Source of the DNA: an uncultured Eubacterium sp.
Lineage (GTDB): Bacteria > Bacillota > Clostridia > Lachnospirales > Lachnospiraceae
Length of the DNA: 15,568 bases
Reading direction: 5' to 3'
Assembly: GCA_904502145.1 (NCBI GenBank)
Contig: CAJGDH010000019.1
Coordinates: forward strand, 1 to 15,568
Shown piece after piece: positions 1 through 6,816 of the stretch (the first letter of the stretch is position 1; every line of letters begins with the position of its first letter). The notes under the pieces are model-generated. The model made no database searches, had not been told where the DNA came from, and saw nothing but the letters and a program-made list of their open reading frames with translations. Made by a program: the position numbers and the translations under genes.

Positions 1-773
1 ACCACCAGCCAGGAGATTGCTGCGATGGTCATCTGCAGGGAACAGGGGATACCCAGGTGGAGGATCCCCGTAACCTTATCCCTTTTCATTCTCAGATTCC
101 TTACCGTAATCCCATAGATCTCCGGCTGCCTCAGCACGATGAACAAGGACATGAGGAAAGACAGGCCCTGGGACAGCATGGTGGCAAGGGCAGCTCCCGC
201 GACGCCCATACGAAGTATCCCCATCAGGACGAGGTCCAGAATGATATTGACCACAGAGGTAGCCGTGATGATCCGGAAAGGACTCCTGGAGTCACCCAGA
301 GCGCGCAGAATGGCACTCAGACCGTTATAGCCCCAGATAAAGACAAATCCCAGGGAACAGATCTTCAGGTATACCGTGGCTTCCTCCAGGGCAGGGGCCC
401 TTAAGAGGATCAGCAGCCTTCGGCTGAAGGTCCACAGGGTGGCTGCAAATACGATGCCCAGCAGCATGCACATGGAAAAGAGAGTCCTTGCGGACTCCTC
501 CTTCCCCTTTCTGTTGGATGCCCCGAAATACTGGCCTATAAGAATACTGCCACCGGTACAGAGACCGATGGCAATCTTCGTGATCAGATTCATTACCTGA
601 CTGGAATTATTTATCGCGGATATACCCACGCTTCCCACTGTCCTTCCCGCGATCAGGAGATCGGCGATGGAATAGACGGACTGCAGGAGGCTGGTGGCGA
701 TCAGGGGCACAGAATAGGCGACAAGCAGGCGAAAGATATTCCCCTTTGTCAGATCCAATGTCTGTTTCTTCAT
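1..773 (-). CDS. MATE family multidrug/cation efflux transporter, N-terminal part (3' end off the window)
   Basis: This is an integral membrane antiporter that would export drugs or metabolites using a Na+ or H+ gradient. I translated it directly. It begins MKKQTLDLTKGNIFRLL, and residues 15-45 hold the typical first MATE helix (SVPLIATSLLQSVYSIADLL). GQYFGA and ILRALGDSRSPF follow, which are family hallmarks (compare ILRGxGDSxxP). About 257 codons are visible against a usual length near 450, so the C-terminal half lies beyond the left edge. The ATG at 773 sits only 2 bp after the stop of the Gfo/Idh gene, so the two are probably co-transcribed and translationally coupled. The purine-rich GGAAGAAGAG tract upstream is a poor, distant ribosome binding site, which also points to coupling. 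The family call is firm, but the exported compound is unknown. A link to the acyl-CoA genes is only positional. Confidence 0.9.
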   Translation of the reverse strand, partial: MKKQTLDLTKGNIFRLLVAYSVPLIATSLLQSVYSIADLLIAGRTVGSVGISAINNSSQVMNLITKIAIGLCTGGSILIGQYFGASNRKGKEESARTLFSMCMLLGIVFAATLWTFSRRLLILLRAPALEEATVYLKICSLGFVFIWGYNGLSAILRALGDSRSPFRIITATSVVNIILDLVLMGILRMGVAGAALATMLSQGLSFLMSLFIVLRQPEIYGITVRNLRMKRDKVTGILHLGIPCSLQMTIAAISWLV

Positions 774-775
774 AA

Positions 776-1948
776 TTATAAATCTACTCTTCTTCCTTCT
801 TCAGCAGAAACGTAAGCGGCATACATGATCTTTGTTGTCAGAAGGGCGATATCAATGCCGGATTCCGGTTTTCTGTCGTAGGCGATATCCTCAGCGAAAG
901 CCTGAAGCTCGCCGGTGTAACCGCGCAGAACTTCCTCAGCTACAAAGACATTGTTCCAGCCGGTCTTGCAGCGAAGGTTCTCATTGATATAAACGTCGTC
1001 CAGGTTCTCCTCATCCATGAAGAAAGTACTCATGTTGTTGGGAGGAGTCATATTGCAGAATACCACACCGTCGTTGGTGACCACTCTGATGTTGTTCTGG
1101 ATCCCGCCCATGTAATGCTCGGTGGAAAGGATATTTGCCTTGGTTCCGTCGGAGAAGGTGATGGTGAGGTTTCCGAAATCCTCCACATCATTGAACTTGC
1201 TTAAGATATGTTTTTTGGTCTCTTCCGGGAAGCTTCTGACGATCTTACCGCAGTCCGCAACAACACTGACCGGTTTGATGTCATATCCTCTGACTTCAGC
1301 CTCAACCTGCTTCAGGTAAAGGACACCGGCGATTGGGTGGGAACCGAGACGCATGATACTTCCTCCGCCCACCAGATTCCAGTCCTTGGACAGGGGTGAG
1401 GTTGAACCGTGAACGGAGCACTCTCCGGTCATGTAGATCACGCGGCTTTTCTTCTTGCGCAGGATCTCGGCTGCCTTAACGATAGCCGGGGAATAAATAT
1501 AGTTTTCAGCATACATGAACTTACTGTCATTCTCTGCGACGACTTTGGCGAAGGTTTCCATCTCTTCCAGGATAGTGTCATACATCCTGCTCTTGGGTAC
1601 CTTATCACCTACGGGAAGCTCATCTCCTTCCTTGCCGAAATATCCGGTGAGGGGCTTGTCACAGATAACATGCTTGCCCGCGCGGATAGCTTTCTCGGCA
1701 AAGGGGATATGGAGGAAAGGAGGAAGGGCGATATCAATGACATCGATCTCAGGATCCTGAAGAACTTTGTCAAAGTCTGCCTCAGCATATTTGTAATTCC
1801 ATTTCTCCTTTAAAGCCTCTGCCCTCTTGATATCATTATCACAGGCACAGACCAGCTTCACATCTACACCGTAAACCTTCACCCATGCATTGGAGTGGAA
1901 ATTTCCGGCAAAACCGCATCCGATAATTGCTACACCTACAGATTTCAT
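776..1948 (-). CDS. Gfo/Idh/MocA family NAD(P)-dependent oxidoreductase
   Basis: This is a cytosolic 390-residue dehydrogenase of the family that oxidises or reduces sugars, inositols and other polyols with NAD(P). The N-terminal Rossmann fold shows VAIIGCGFAG (residues 6-15). The catalytic-lysine motif is CDKP (96-99, equivalent to EKP). A C-terminal-domain motif GGGSIMRLGSHPI (194-206) carries the conserved histidine. An extra stretch of about 25 residues (102-126, GYFGKEGDELPVGDK...) sits directly after the DKP motif, where most relatives run straight into the next helix. The ATG at 1948 has a clean GGAGG Shine-Dalgarno 7 nt upstream. The gene has its own promoter, lies after a terminator that ends the transporter operon, and runs into the MATE gene. 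The substrate is unknown. Ring-hydroxyl oxidation of a hydroaromatic acid would fit the neighbourhood, but that is speculation. Confidence 0.9.
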   Translation of the reverse strand: MKSVGVAIIGCGFAGNFHSNAWVKVYGVDVKLVCACDNDIKRAEALKEKWNYKYAEADFDKVLQDPEIDVIDIALPPFLHIPFAEKAIRAGKHVICDKPLTGYFGKEGDELPVGDKVPKSRMYDTILEEMETFAKVVAENDSKFMYAENYIYSPAIVKAAEILRKKKSRVIYMTGECSVHGSTSPLSKDWNLVGGGSIMRLGSHPIAGVLYLKQVEAEVRGYDIKPVSVVADCGKIVRSFPEETKKHILSKFNDVEDFGNLTITFSDGTKANILSTEHYMGGIQNNIRVVTNDGVVFCNMTPPNNMSTFFMDEENLDDVYINENLRCKTGWNNVFVAEEVLRGYTGELQAFAEDIAYDRKPESGIDIALLTTKIMYAAYVSAEEGRRVDL

Positions 1949-2033
1949 GGTCGTTCCTCCTAAAAATGTTGTGCTCTTATACTCGTATCTCTATGGTATG
2001 CAATCTGCAAAAATGCATACTTCTGCTGATTTT

Positions 2034-2062
2034 ATTATATTATATATATATGTGCACAACAA
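2034..2062 (-). promoter_or_regulatory. Promoter of the Gfo/Idh-MATE unit
   Basis: On the minus strand, TTGTTG (2062-2057) and a perfect TATAAT (2039-2034) are separated by exactly 17 bp. The gap includes a TATATATATA run. It lies between the upstream terminator and the well-placed ribosome binding site of the Gfo/Idh gene. This is a sigma-A-type prediction by eye. Confidence 0.6.
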
Positions 2063-2111
2063 TTCACGTTTATTTATCAAAAAGTCTGAAAACTATATGC
2101 ACAACCTATAG

Positions 2112-2141
2112 AAAAAGGGCTGCAGCAATAAGCTGCAGCCC
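2112..2141 (-). terminator. Rho-independent terminator after the tct-MFS operon
   Basis: A perfect 10-bp stem GGGCTGCAGC/GCTGCAGCCC (2117-2126 with 2132-2141) has a 5-nt loop. On the minus strand it is followed at once by TTTTT (2116-2112). It lies about 120 bp past the MFS stop codon and upstream of the next promoter, so it should end the transporter transcript. Confidence 0.9.
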
Positions 2142-2260
2142 ACAGGCCAATCTTTAAGCAAGTCATCAAGGAAATATATATCGATCATTGATTGAGTGCA
2201 TTAATTGTGTATGATCAAATCCCGCAGAGTATACTTAAAGAGATATCATTATGATGTATC

Positions 2261-3586
2261 TTAGTAGATATCATCCGGTCCTTTCTTGGAGAAAGCGGTA
2301 ACTCCGAACCATTTCTTGTACTGGCTTACCAGGTACAGACAGAACAGTAAACCTAATGCTGCGAATACAAGGTTGATTGCCAGAGAGTATCTTGCGCCAA
2401 GACCTGCACCGTATGTGTTGGTGAATGCTTTGGAGATAACAGGCATAATGTATCCGGAAAGACCCATGAAGGTATAGTAGATACCAAGGTTACGTCCTTT
2501 TGGACCCGGATGGAATTCCTGAATCAGAGTAACACCACACTGAAGTGCACCACCGGCTGCGAAGAAACCGATACCTACGCAGGCAAACATGATGATCGCT
2601 GAATTGGAAGCAAACACTGCAAGTGCGTAACAAACGATAGAACCACAAAGGTCGATTACGAGAACCTTAAGTGTTCTCCAACGAAGAGCTGCAAGAGCGA
2701 TAGCCCAGATAATAACAGCTGCGAGGGAACCGAAGGTGTACAGGGAAGACATGGAAGCTGCCTTCATCTCGGTAAGACCACAGTACTCCATACCGTATGT
2801 CTTTAAGAACTGCTGAGCAGAATACATGGTGGACATGTTGATAAAGCCCATAAGAGCAAGCGGAACTACCAGCCACTTCGGAGCCGGAGTCTGGAAACGA
2901 TCCATAGCATACTGAGCGTCTTCGTCAAGAGCGCCTTTTTCTTTAGTTTCAACAGTGCCTGCTGCTCTCTTCTCTTTAAGCTCTTCATCGTAGGAATAAG
3001 GTGCGATGAAGGCGATGATGCAAAGGATTACTGCACAGATAGCGGGGATAAAGATACCAGCTTTCCATGCGTCTCCGCCCTTGGCACCCAGAGATGCAAC
3101 AAGGATCGGATAAGCCATACCGGAGATGGAGATGAATCCTTTGATAAGGATTGTTGCAGCACCCGGAGCTTTGATCCAGGATTCCTGAGCAGCTGCATAT
3201 AAGGAACCATCAAAGAAAGATGTAGCAGCACCCATTAAGAATGCACAAACTTTAGCAACGGAAATGTTGTGAGTGTAAAGACATCCGAAGAATGCAACAA
3301 CGTACATGATGGCACCGATCATAACCATAACTTTACGGCCGATCTTATCGGAGATCTCACCACAGATCCAAACAGTAAGGAACTTTGCTAAACCAGTATA
3401 AGCGACAACGCCGGCTACTGCAGCGATACCAGCTGCATATGCCTCAGATGCGGGATCAGCCATATTGAATCCCCACTGAGCAGCGAAGTGCACATTATTC
3501 TGAGAAAGCAGGATAGCCTGCATACCATGGGTAAAATAAGCCAGGTACACAACAGCGAGTGTTAAGAAATATTTTTTCGCTCTCAT
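2261..3586 (-). CDS. MFS transporter (major facilitator superfamily permease)
   Basis: This is a 441-residue permease with about 12 hydrophobic segments, expected to carry an organic acid or similar small solute across the cytoplasmic membrane. After the second helix it has the MFS motif A signature, GEISDKIGRKV (residues 76-86). A charged cytoplasmic loop (about 200-235, rich in Lys and Glu) divides the two six-helix halves. The ATG at 3586 follows AAGGAGA at a 5-nt spacing. It begins 40 bp after the tctA stop with no terminator between, so it is the last gene of the tct operon. Two unrelated uptake systems in one operon suggest a related substrate pair, import of substrate and export of product, or redundancy. 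It does not resemble BaiG closely by eye, and no substrate can be assigned. Confidence 0.9.
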   Translation of the reverse strand: MRAKKYFLTLAVVYLAYFTHGMQAILLSQNNVHFAAQWGFNMADPASEAYAAGIAAVAGVVAYTGLAKFLTVWICGEISDKIGRKVMVMIGAIMYVVAFFGCLYTHNISVAKVCAFLMGAATSFFDGSLYAAAQESWIKAPGAATILIKGFISISGMAYPILVASLGAKGGDAWKAGIFIPAICAVILCIIAFIAPYSYDEELKEKRAAGTVETKEKGALDEDAQYAMDRFQTPAPKWLVVPLALMGFINMSTMYSAQQFLKTYGMEYCGLTEMKAASMSSLYTFGSLAAVIIWAIALAALRWRTLKVLVIDLCGSIVCYALAVFASNSAIIMFACVGIGFFAAGGALQCGVTLIQEFHPGPKGRNLGIYYTFMGLSGYIMPVISKAFTNTYGAGLGARYSLAINLVFAALGLLFCLYLVSQYKKWFGVTAFSKKGPDDIY

Positions 3587-3626
3587 AATGTCTCCTTCTT
3601 ACATTTTTTTTTACTTCTCTTCTTCT

Positions 3627-5099
3627 TTATTCCTGTTCATCTGCTTCTTCGCCCTTATCTTTGTTCATCATGACCTGGGAGATGACCAGAGCCACCAGCA
3701 GAGCAAGAAGAACCAGGGAGAAGGGACTTGTGAAGATGTCGACGAACATTCCTCCCACCGAGCCTGCACTCATAATAGCCCGGCGGAAATAAAGCTCTAA
3801 GTTTGGTCCTAAGATAAGACCAAGTACCAATGGACCTACCGGGTAGTCATAACACTTCATAAAGTATCCGATGATACCGAAGATTATGGTCCACATGATA
3901 TCGATCACGTTTCCGCCGATGGAATAGGATCCGATGACGGAAATGACCATGATCAGAGGCATGAGGATCTCACGGGGCAGTTCCACGAGCTTTGTAAATA
4001 TCTTGATTCCTGTCAGTCCGAAGATCAGCAGGAAGATGTTGGCCGCAAGCAGCAGCCATGCAAGGTTGGTAAAGATCTCCGGCTGGGTATCCATCAGGGT
4101 GGGGCCGGCCTTGATATTGTGGATCGATAAGGCACCGATCATGATGGCCGTAACCGAGTCACCGGGGATACCGAGAGTCAGCATGGGGATCAGGGCGCCG
4201 CCGACAGCGGCGTTATTGGCGGACTCCGGCGCCACGATACCTTCGTAGGTACCGGTACCGAACTTCCTCATGGGCTTCCTTACTGTCCGCTTCGCGAAGT
4301 CGTAGGACATGAGGGCCGCCAGGTCACCGCCCGCTCCGGGAAGAGCGCCGACGATAACACCTACCAATGAGCTCCGGATGCTTAGAGGAAGCATACGGAG
4401 AAGGATGGATCCCGGAGGTCTGATGGAAGACACATCCTGCTTGACCACGGGCTTGTCCTTGTGCAGAAGCTGGAACAGTGCCTCTCCGATACCGAACACA
4501 CCGATCATGACGGACACGTAGGAAAGACCGGTCCTCATATCAGAGATACCGAAGGTAAACCTTCCCAGTCCGGTGATGCCATCAGTACCGATGACGCCCA
4601 GCATAAGGCCGAACAAGGCTGCCAGGATACCCTTCATGACGGATTTTCCGCCGAGGGATCCCACAAGCATAAGACCCATCAACAACAGCAGCAGATAGTC
4701 TTTCGGGCTGAACTTCACAGCCACGGAAGCGATGGACGGTGCATCTACGAGCATGACAACCAGTCCCAGCATACCGCCGAATACCGACATAATGGTACTT
4801 ACGGCGATGGCTTTTCCGGCTTCCCCCCTCTGTGCCAGAGGGTATCCGTCGAAGGTTGTGGCAACCGCTGCAGGTGCTCCGGGGATATTCAGCAGGATCG
4901 CTGCACGGGAACCTCCGTACACACCTCCTACCCATACGCCCATCATCAGGGCCAGGGCATTGTCCACCTGCCAGCTGTAGGTCATGGAGATCAGAAGTGA
5001 TGCTGCCATGGTAACGGACAATCCGGGGATCGCCCCTACATAGATACCGGCAAATGTGCCGGCAGCAACATATAGTAAATTAATCAAAACCGCACTCAT
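3627..5099 (-). CDS. tctA: Tripartite tricarboxylate transporter, large membrane subunit TctA
   Basis: This is the main membrane channel subunit (490 residues, about 11-12 membrane segments) of a TTT family secondary transporter. It works with TctB and the binding protein TctC to take up carboxylates driven by an ion gradient. The length and sequence match the family closely. The N-terminal glycine-rich signature runs through GTFAGIYVGAIPGLS (residues 14-28), NIPGAPAAVATTFDGYPLA lies near 70, and a second PGAGGD motif lies mid-protein. The ATG at 5099 follows GGGGGT at a 6-nt spacing, 16 bp after the tctB stop. The C-terminal tail (KDKGEEADEQE) is acidic. Family members carry citrate, tartrate, glutarate, terephthalate or other acids, so the name does not fix the substrate. 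The position beside acyl-CoA genes suggests an acid that is then activated to a CoA thioester. Confidence 0.95.
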   Translation of the reverse strand: MSAVLINLLYVAAGTFAGIYVGAIPGLSVTMAASLLISMTYSWQVDNALALMMGVWVGGVYGGSRAAILLNIPGAPAAVATTFDGYPLAQRGEAGKAIAVSTIMSVFGGMLGLVVMLVDAPSIASVAVKFSPKDYLLLLLMGLMLVGSLGGKSVMKGILAALFGLMLGVIGTDGITGLGRFTFGISDMRTGLSYVSVMIGVFGIGEALFQLLHKDKPVVKQDVSSIRPPGSILLRMLPLSIRSSLVGVIVGALPGAGGDLAALMSYDFAKRTVRKPMRKFGTGTYEGIVAPESANNAAVGGALIPMLTLGIPGDSVTAIMIGALSIHNIKAGPTLMDTQPEIFTNLAWLLLAANIFLLIFGLTGIKIFTKLVELPREILMPLIMVISVIGSYSIGGNVIDIMWTIIFGIIGYFMKCYDYPVGPLVLGLILGPNLELYFRRAIMSAGSVGGMFVDIFTSPFSLVLLALLVALVISQVMMNKDKGEEADEQE

Positions 5100-5115
5100 A
5101 CTTCTACCCCCTCTT

Positions 5116-5550
5116 CTATGGCATGATCACGCTGAAGATGTACTTGAAGACAAGGAGGATCATAAATGTGCTGATGTAGGACACCAGGATCGCTCTTCTC
5201 CAGTTGCGTCTCTCCAGGTAGAACATGGCTGCAAACAAAAAGATCAGAGTGGCAAAAGTATAATGTATGAAAATGATCATCACGAAATAAAGGATCAGCA
5301 TGATGATGAAGGCGATGATGGTAGGATCGAAAACGCTCCTTGCATCTTCCGGCTCCTTGTAATCCTTATTCTCGATGAATACACCATAGAGTGCGCAAAG
5401 CACGCATAATACTGAAATGAATATCGGATAGCCTCCGGGGGACGTGATCGTCAGATCCTTGAAATCAACGATGAAAAACGACCCGATCAGGAACAGAACA
5501 GATATACATAACAGCAATACAGAGAATTTCTTCGCACCTTTCATAGCCAT
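5116..5550 (-). CDS. tctB: Tripartite tricarboxylate transporter, small membrane subunit TctB
   Basis: This is the small membrane subunit (144 residues) of the TTT transporter. Four hydrophobic segments can be seen. The first is near residues 12-28 and a pair lies near 75-110. The last segment is VSYISTFMILLVFKYIFSVIM. Length and topology are as expected for TctB, a subunit whose sequence is poorly conserved, so the call leans partly on position between tctC and tctA. Its ATG shares one base with the tctC stop (TAATG), and GGAGG lies 4 nt upstream, so it is translationally coupled to tctC. A second ATG at codon 3 is a possible alternative start. Confidence 0.88.
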   Translation of the reverse strand: MAMKGAKKFSVLLLCISVLFLIGSFFIVDFKDLTITSPGGYPIFISVLCVLCALYGVFIENKDYKEPEDARSVFDPTIIAFIIMLILYFVMIIFIHYTFATLIFLFAAMFYLERRNWRRAILVSYISTFMILLVFKYIFSVIMP

Positions 5551-6596
5551 TATTCCTCCGTTTCCGTTCCGAGTCTCGGAATACCACAGTCCTCAGGCGA
5601 GTACACGGTCTGACCTGCGTCATACAGGAACCAGGTGGTCACCTGCTGCCATTTGGTGATATATTCAGAGGCTTCATCCCCACAGATTCCCAGGGGAGTG
5701 ATATAGTTCTCAGCGAGGAACTTCTGGAAACCTTCCGATTCCCATCCTTTGCGGAATGCCTTGGAAAGTGTCTCCTTCACATCGTCGGAACTTTCTTTGT
5801 CCACGAATACTCCCACGAAAGTACCCCAGGGGAAATAATCGCCGTACTCCGGATAGCTCTCCGTGATACAGGGGGTCTTGGGGGAGGAAGGAAGCCGCTC
5901 GGAGGAGAAGGAAGTCAGGACCTTGATGGAACCGTCCGCAATGTAATCCACCGCGGAGGAGTAGTTGACGATGGTCACGTCGGCATTGCCGCCGATGATG
6001 GCTGTCAGTACTCCGGAGTCACCGTCATAGGGTACCTGATTGAATTCCACCTTGCTTCTGGCCAGCATCATGGCGGCAACGTTCTGCGTCAGGCCGCCGG
6101 CACCGGTCGTAGCCAGGGTGATCTTGCCCGGGCTTGCCCAGGCATCCTCAAAGAGTTCTTCCACAGTATTGTACTTGGAATCCTTGGAAACGACCATCAC
6201 CGCGATCTGCTGTCCTACGACGATGACCGGGTAATAATCGTTATAATCCACGTTGGAGATATCCATAACCTTATACAGAGGCGGATTCTCCGAATTAAAC
6301 AGAATGGAATAACCGTTGTGATCCTGACGGTGAACGAACTCCGTCGCCACACTTCCGGAGGCACCGGTCTTATTCTGAATAATGATATTTGTGCCGAGTT
6401 CCTTTGCCGCATAGACGGAAAGAGCACGGCTCACCGTATCTGTAGGACCGCCGGCACCCCAGGCTACGTACCCGTTGATGTTATTGTCCGGATACTCCGC
6501 GGTGAAGGAATGGACCACCTTGTAGATCTCATTCCCTGCGACGGCAGTACTGATCAGAAACAGTACAACAATCAAAATTTTATGTATGTTCTTCAT
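5550..6596 (-). CDS. tctC: Tripartite tricarboxylate transporter, extracytoplasmic substrate-binding protein TctC
   Basis: This is the solute-binding subunit (348 residues) that captures the carboxylate outside the membrane and delivers it to TctAB. An N-terminal signal or anchor helix (residues about 6-20, ILIVVLFLISTAVA) ends in an Ala-Val-Ala site that could be cut by signal peptidase I. There is no lipobox cysteine, although binding proteins in Gram-positive bacteria are usually lipoproteins. The mature part has the family signature VAWGAGGPTDTVSRAL, equivalent to PxGxGGxxDxxAR, which shapes the carboxylate site. A later TTGAGGLTQNVAA stretch matches the second conserved loop. It is the first gene of the tct-MFS operon, about 80 nt downstream of its predicted start site. 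Its ribosome binding site (GTGGGAT) is only moderate. The ligand is unknown. Confidence 0.94.
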   Translation of the reverse strand: MKNIHKILIVVLFLISTAVAGNEIYKVVHSFTAEYPDNNINGYVAWGAGGPTDTVSRALSVYAAKELGTNIIIQNKTGASGSVATEFVHRQDHNGYSILFNSENPPLYKVMDISNVDYNDYYPVIVVGQQIAVMVVSKDSKYNTVEELFEDAWASPGKITLATTGAGGLTQNVAAMMLARSKVEFNQVPYDGDSGVLTAIIGGNADVTIVNYSSAVDYIADGSIKVLTSFSSERLPSSPKTPCITESYPEYGDYFPWGTFVGVFVDKESSDDVKETLSKAFRKGWESEGFQKFLAENYITPLGICGDEASEYITKWQQVTTWFLYDAGQTVYSPEDCGIPRLGTETEE

Positions 6597-6657
6597 GCTT
6601 ATCCCACTTTTCTCTCAGTATTCAGCCCATACATTGAAGCTGACACCATAAAATGTT

Positions 6658-6675
6658 TCGTTAATAATTTAACGA
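6658..6675. promoter_or_regulatory. Candidate operator: perfect dyad at the tct transcription start
   Basis: TCGTTAATAATTTAACGA is a perfect inverted repeat with 7-bp arms and a 4-bp centre. It begins at about +2 to +3 of the predicted tct transcript. A bound regulator here would block transcription. The half-site CGTTAA recurs at the ligase promoter. Function is inferred from symmetry and position only. Confidence 0.45.
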
Positions 6676-6683
6676 TTTGAAAG

Positions 6684-6712
6684 ATAATACCATACTCTTC
6701 CTGATCTGTCAA
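6684..6712 (-). promoter_or_regulatory. Promoter of the tctCBA-MFS operon
   Basis: On the minus strand a perfect -35 TTGACA (6712-6707) and TATTAT (6689-6684) are separated by 17 bp. This is the most consensus-like promoter in the window. Transcription should start near 6677, leaving a leader of about 80 nt before tctC. A T-rich stretch (6720-6711) lies directly upstream of the -35 and may act as an UP element. Confidence 0.75.
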
Positions 6713-6754
6713 AAAAAGAAAAAGCCGGCATTCTTACATAAAATTTATCTGACG

Positions 6755-6794
6755 GAACATATCACCGGGATGATCACATCCCGATGACATGTTC
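6755..6794 (-). other. Long imperfect hairpin after the CoA-transferase gene
   Basis: Three nested arms pair with two symmetric mismatches: GAACAT/ATGTTC outside, TCA/TGA in the middle, and CGGGATG/CATCCCG inside around an ATCA loop. The structure begins about 22 bp after the CoA-transferase stop. No T-run follows directly on the minus strand, and the nearest is about 40 nt away at the tct -35. It may be a weak terminator or a 3'-end stabilising stem, and its near-symmetry also allows a protein binding site. Confidence 0.45.
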
Positions 6795-6816
6795 GTTATA
6801 GGTCAATGAATGGTGA

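Larger units (their letters stand above)
1949..2260. other. Intergenic region between the MFS and Gfo/Idh genes
   Basis: These 312 bp hold no gene that I can support. From right to left they contain an AT-rich trailer after the MFS stop, an intrinsic terminator (2112-2141), a promoter (2034-2062) and a leader of about 80 nt ending in GGAGG. Possible control sites are an interrupted dyad GTATGC-N13-GCATAC (1996-2020) just downstream of the start site, an 8-bp palindrome TGTGCACA (2051-2058) inside the promoter spacer, and three copies of GCACAAC (2054-2060, 2099-2105, and inverted at 1968-1974). Confidence 0.6.

Noticed and set aside
57..600. Plus-strand open frames at the left edge
   Set aside because: They are shadows of the MATE gene on the minus strand, whose translation is clear over the whole region.
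2035..2052. TA-rich repeat as a microsatellite
   Set aside because: It falls exactly within the spacer and -10 of a plausible promoter, so no separate repeat needs to be called.
6711..6729. GCCGGC followed by a T-run on the minus strand as a terminator
   Set aside because: GCCGGC is self-complementary without a loop and cannot form a hairpin. The T-run is better read as the region upstream of the tct -35 box.
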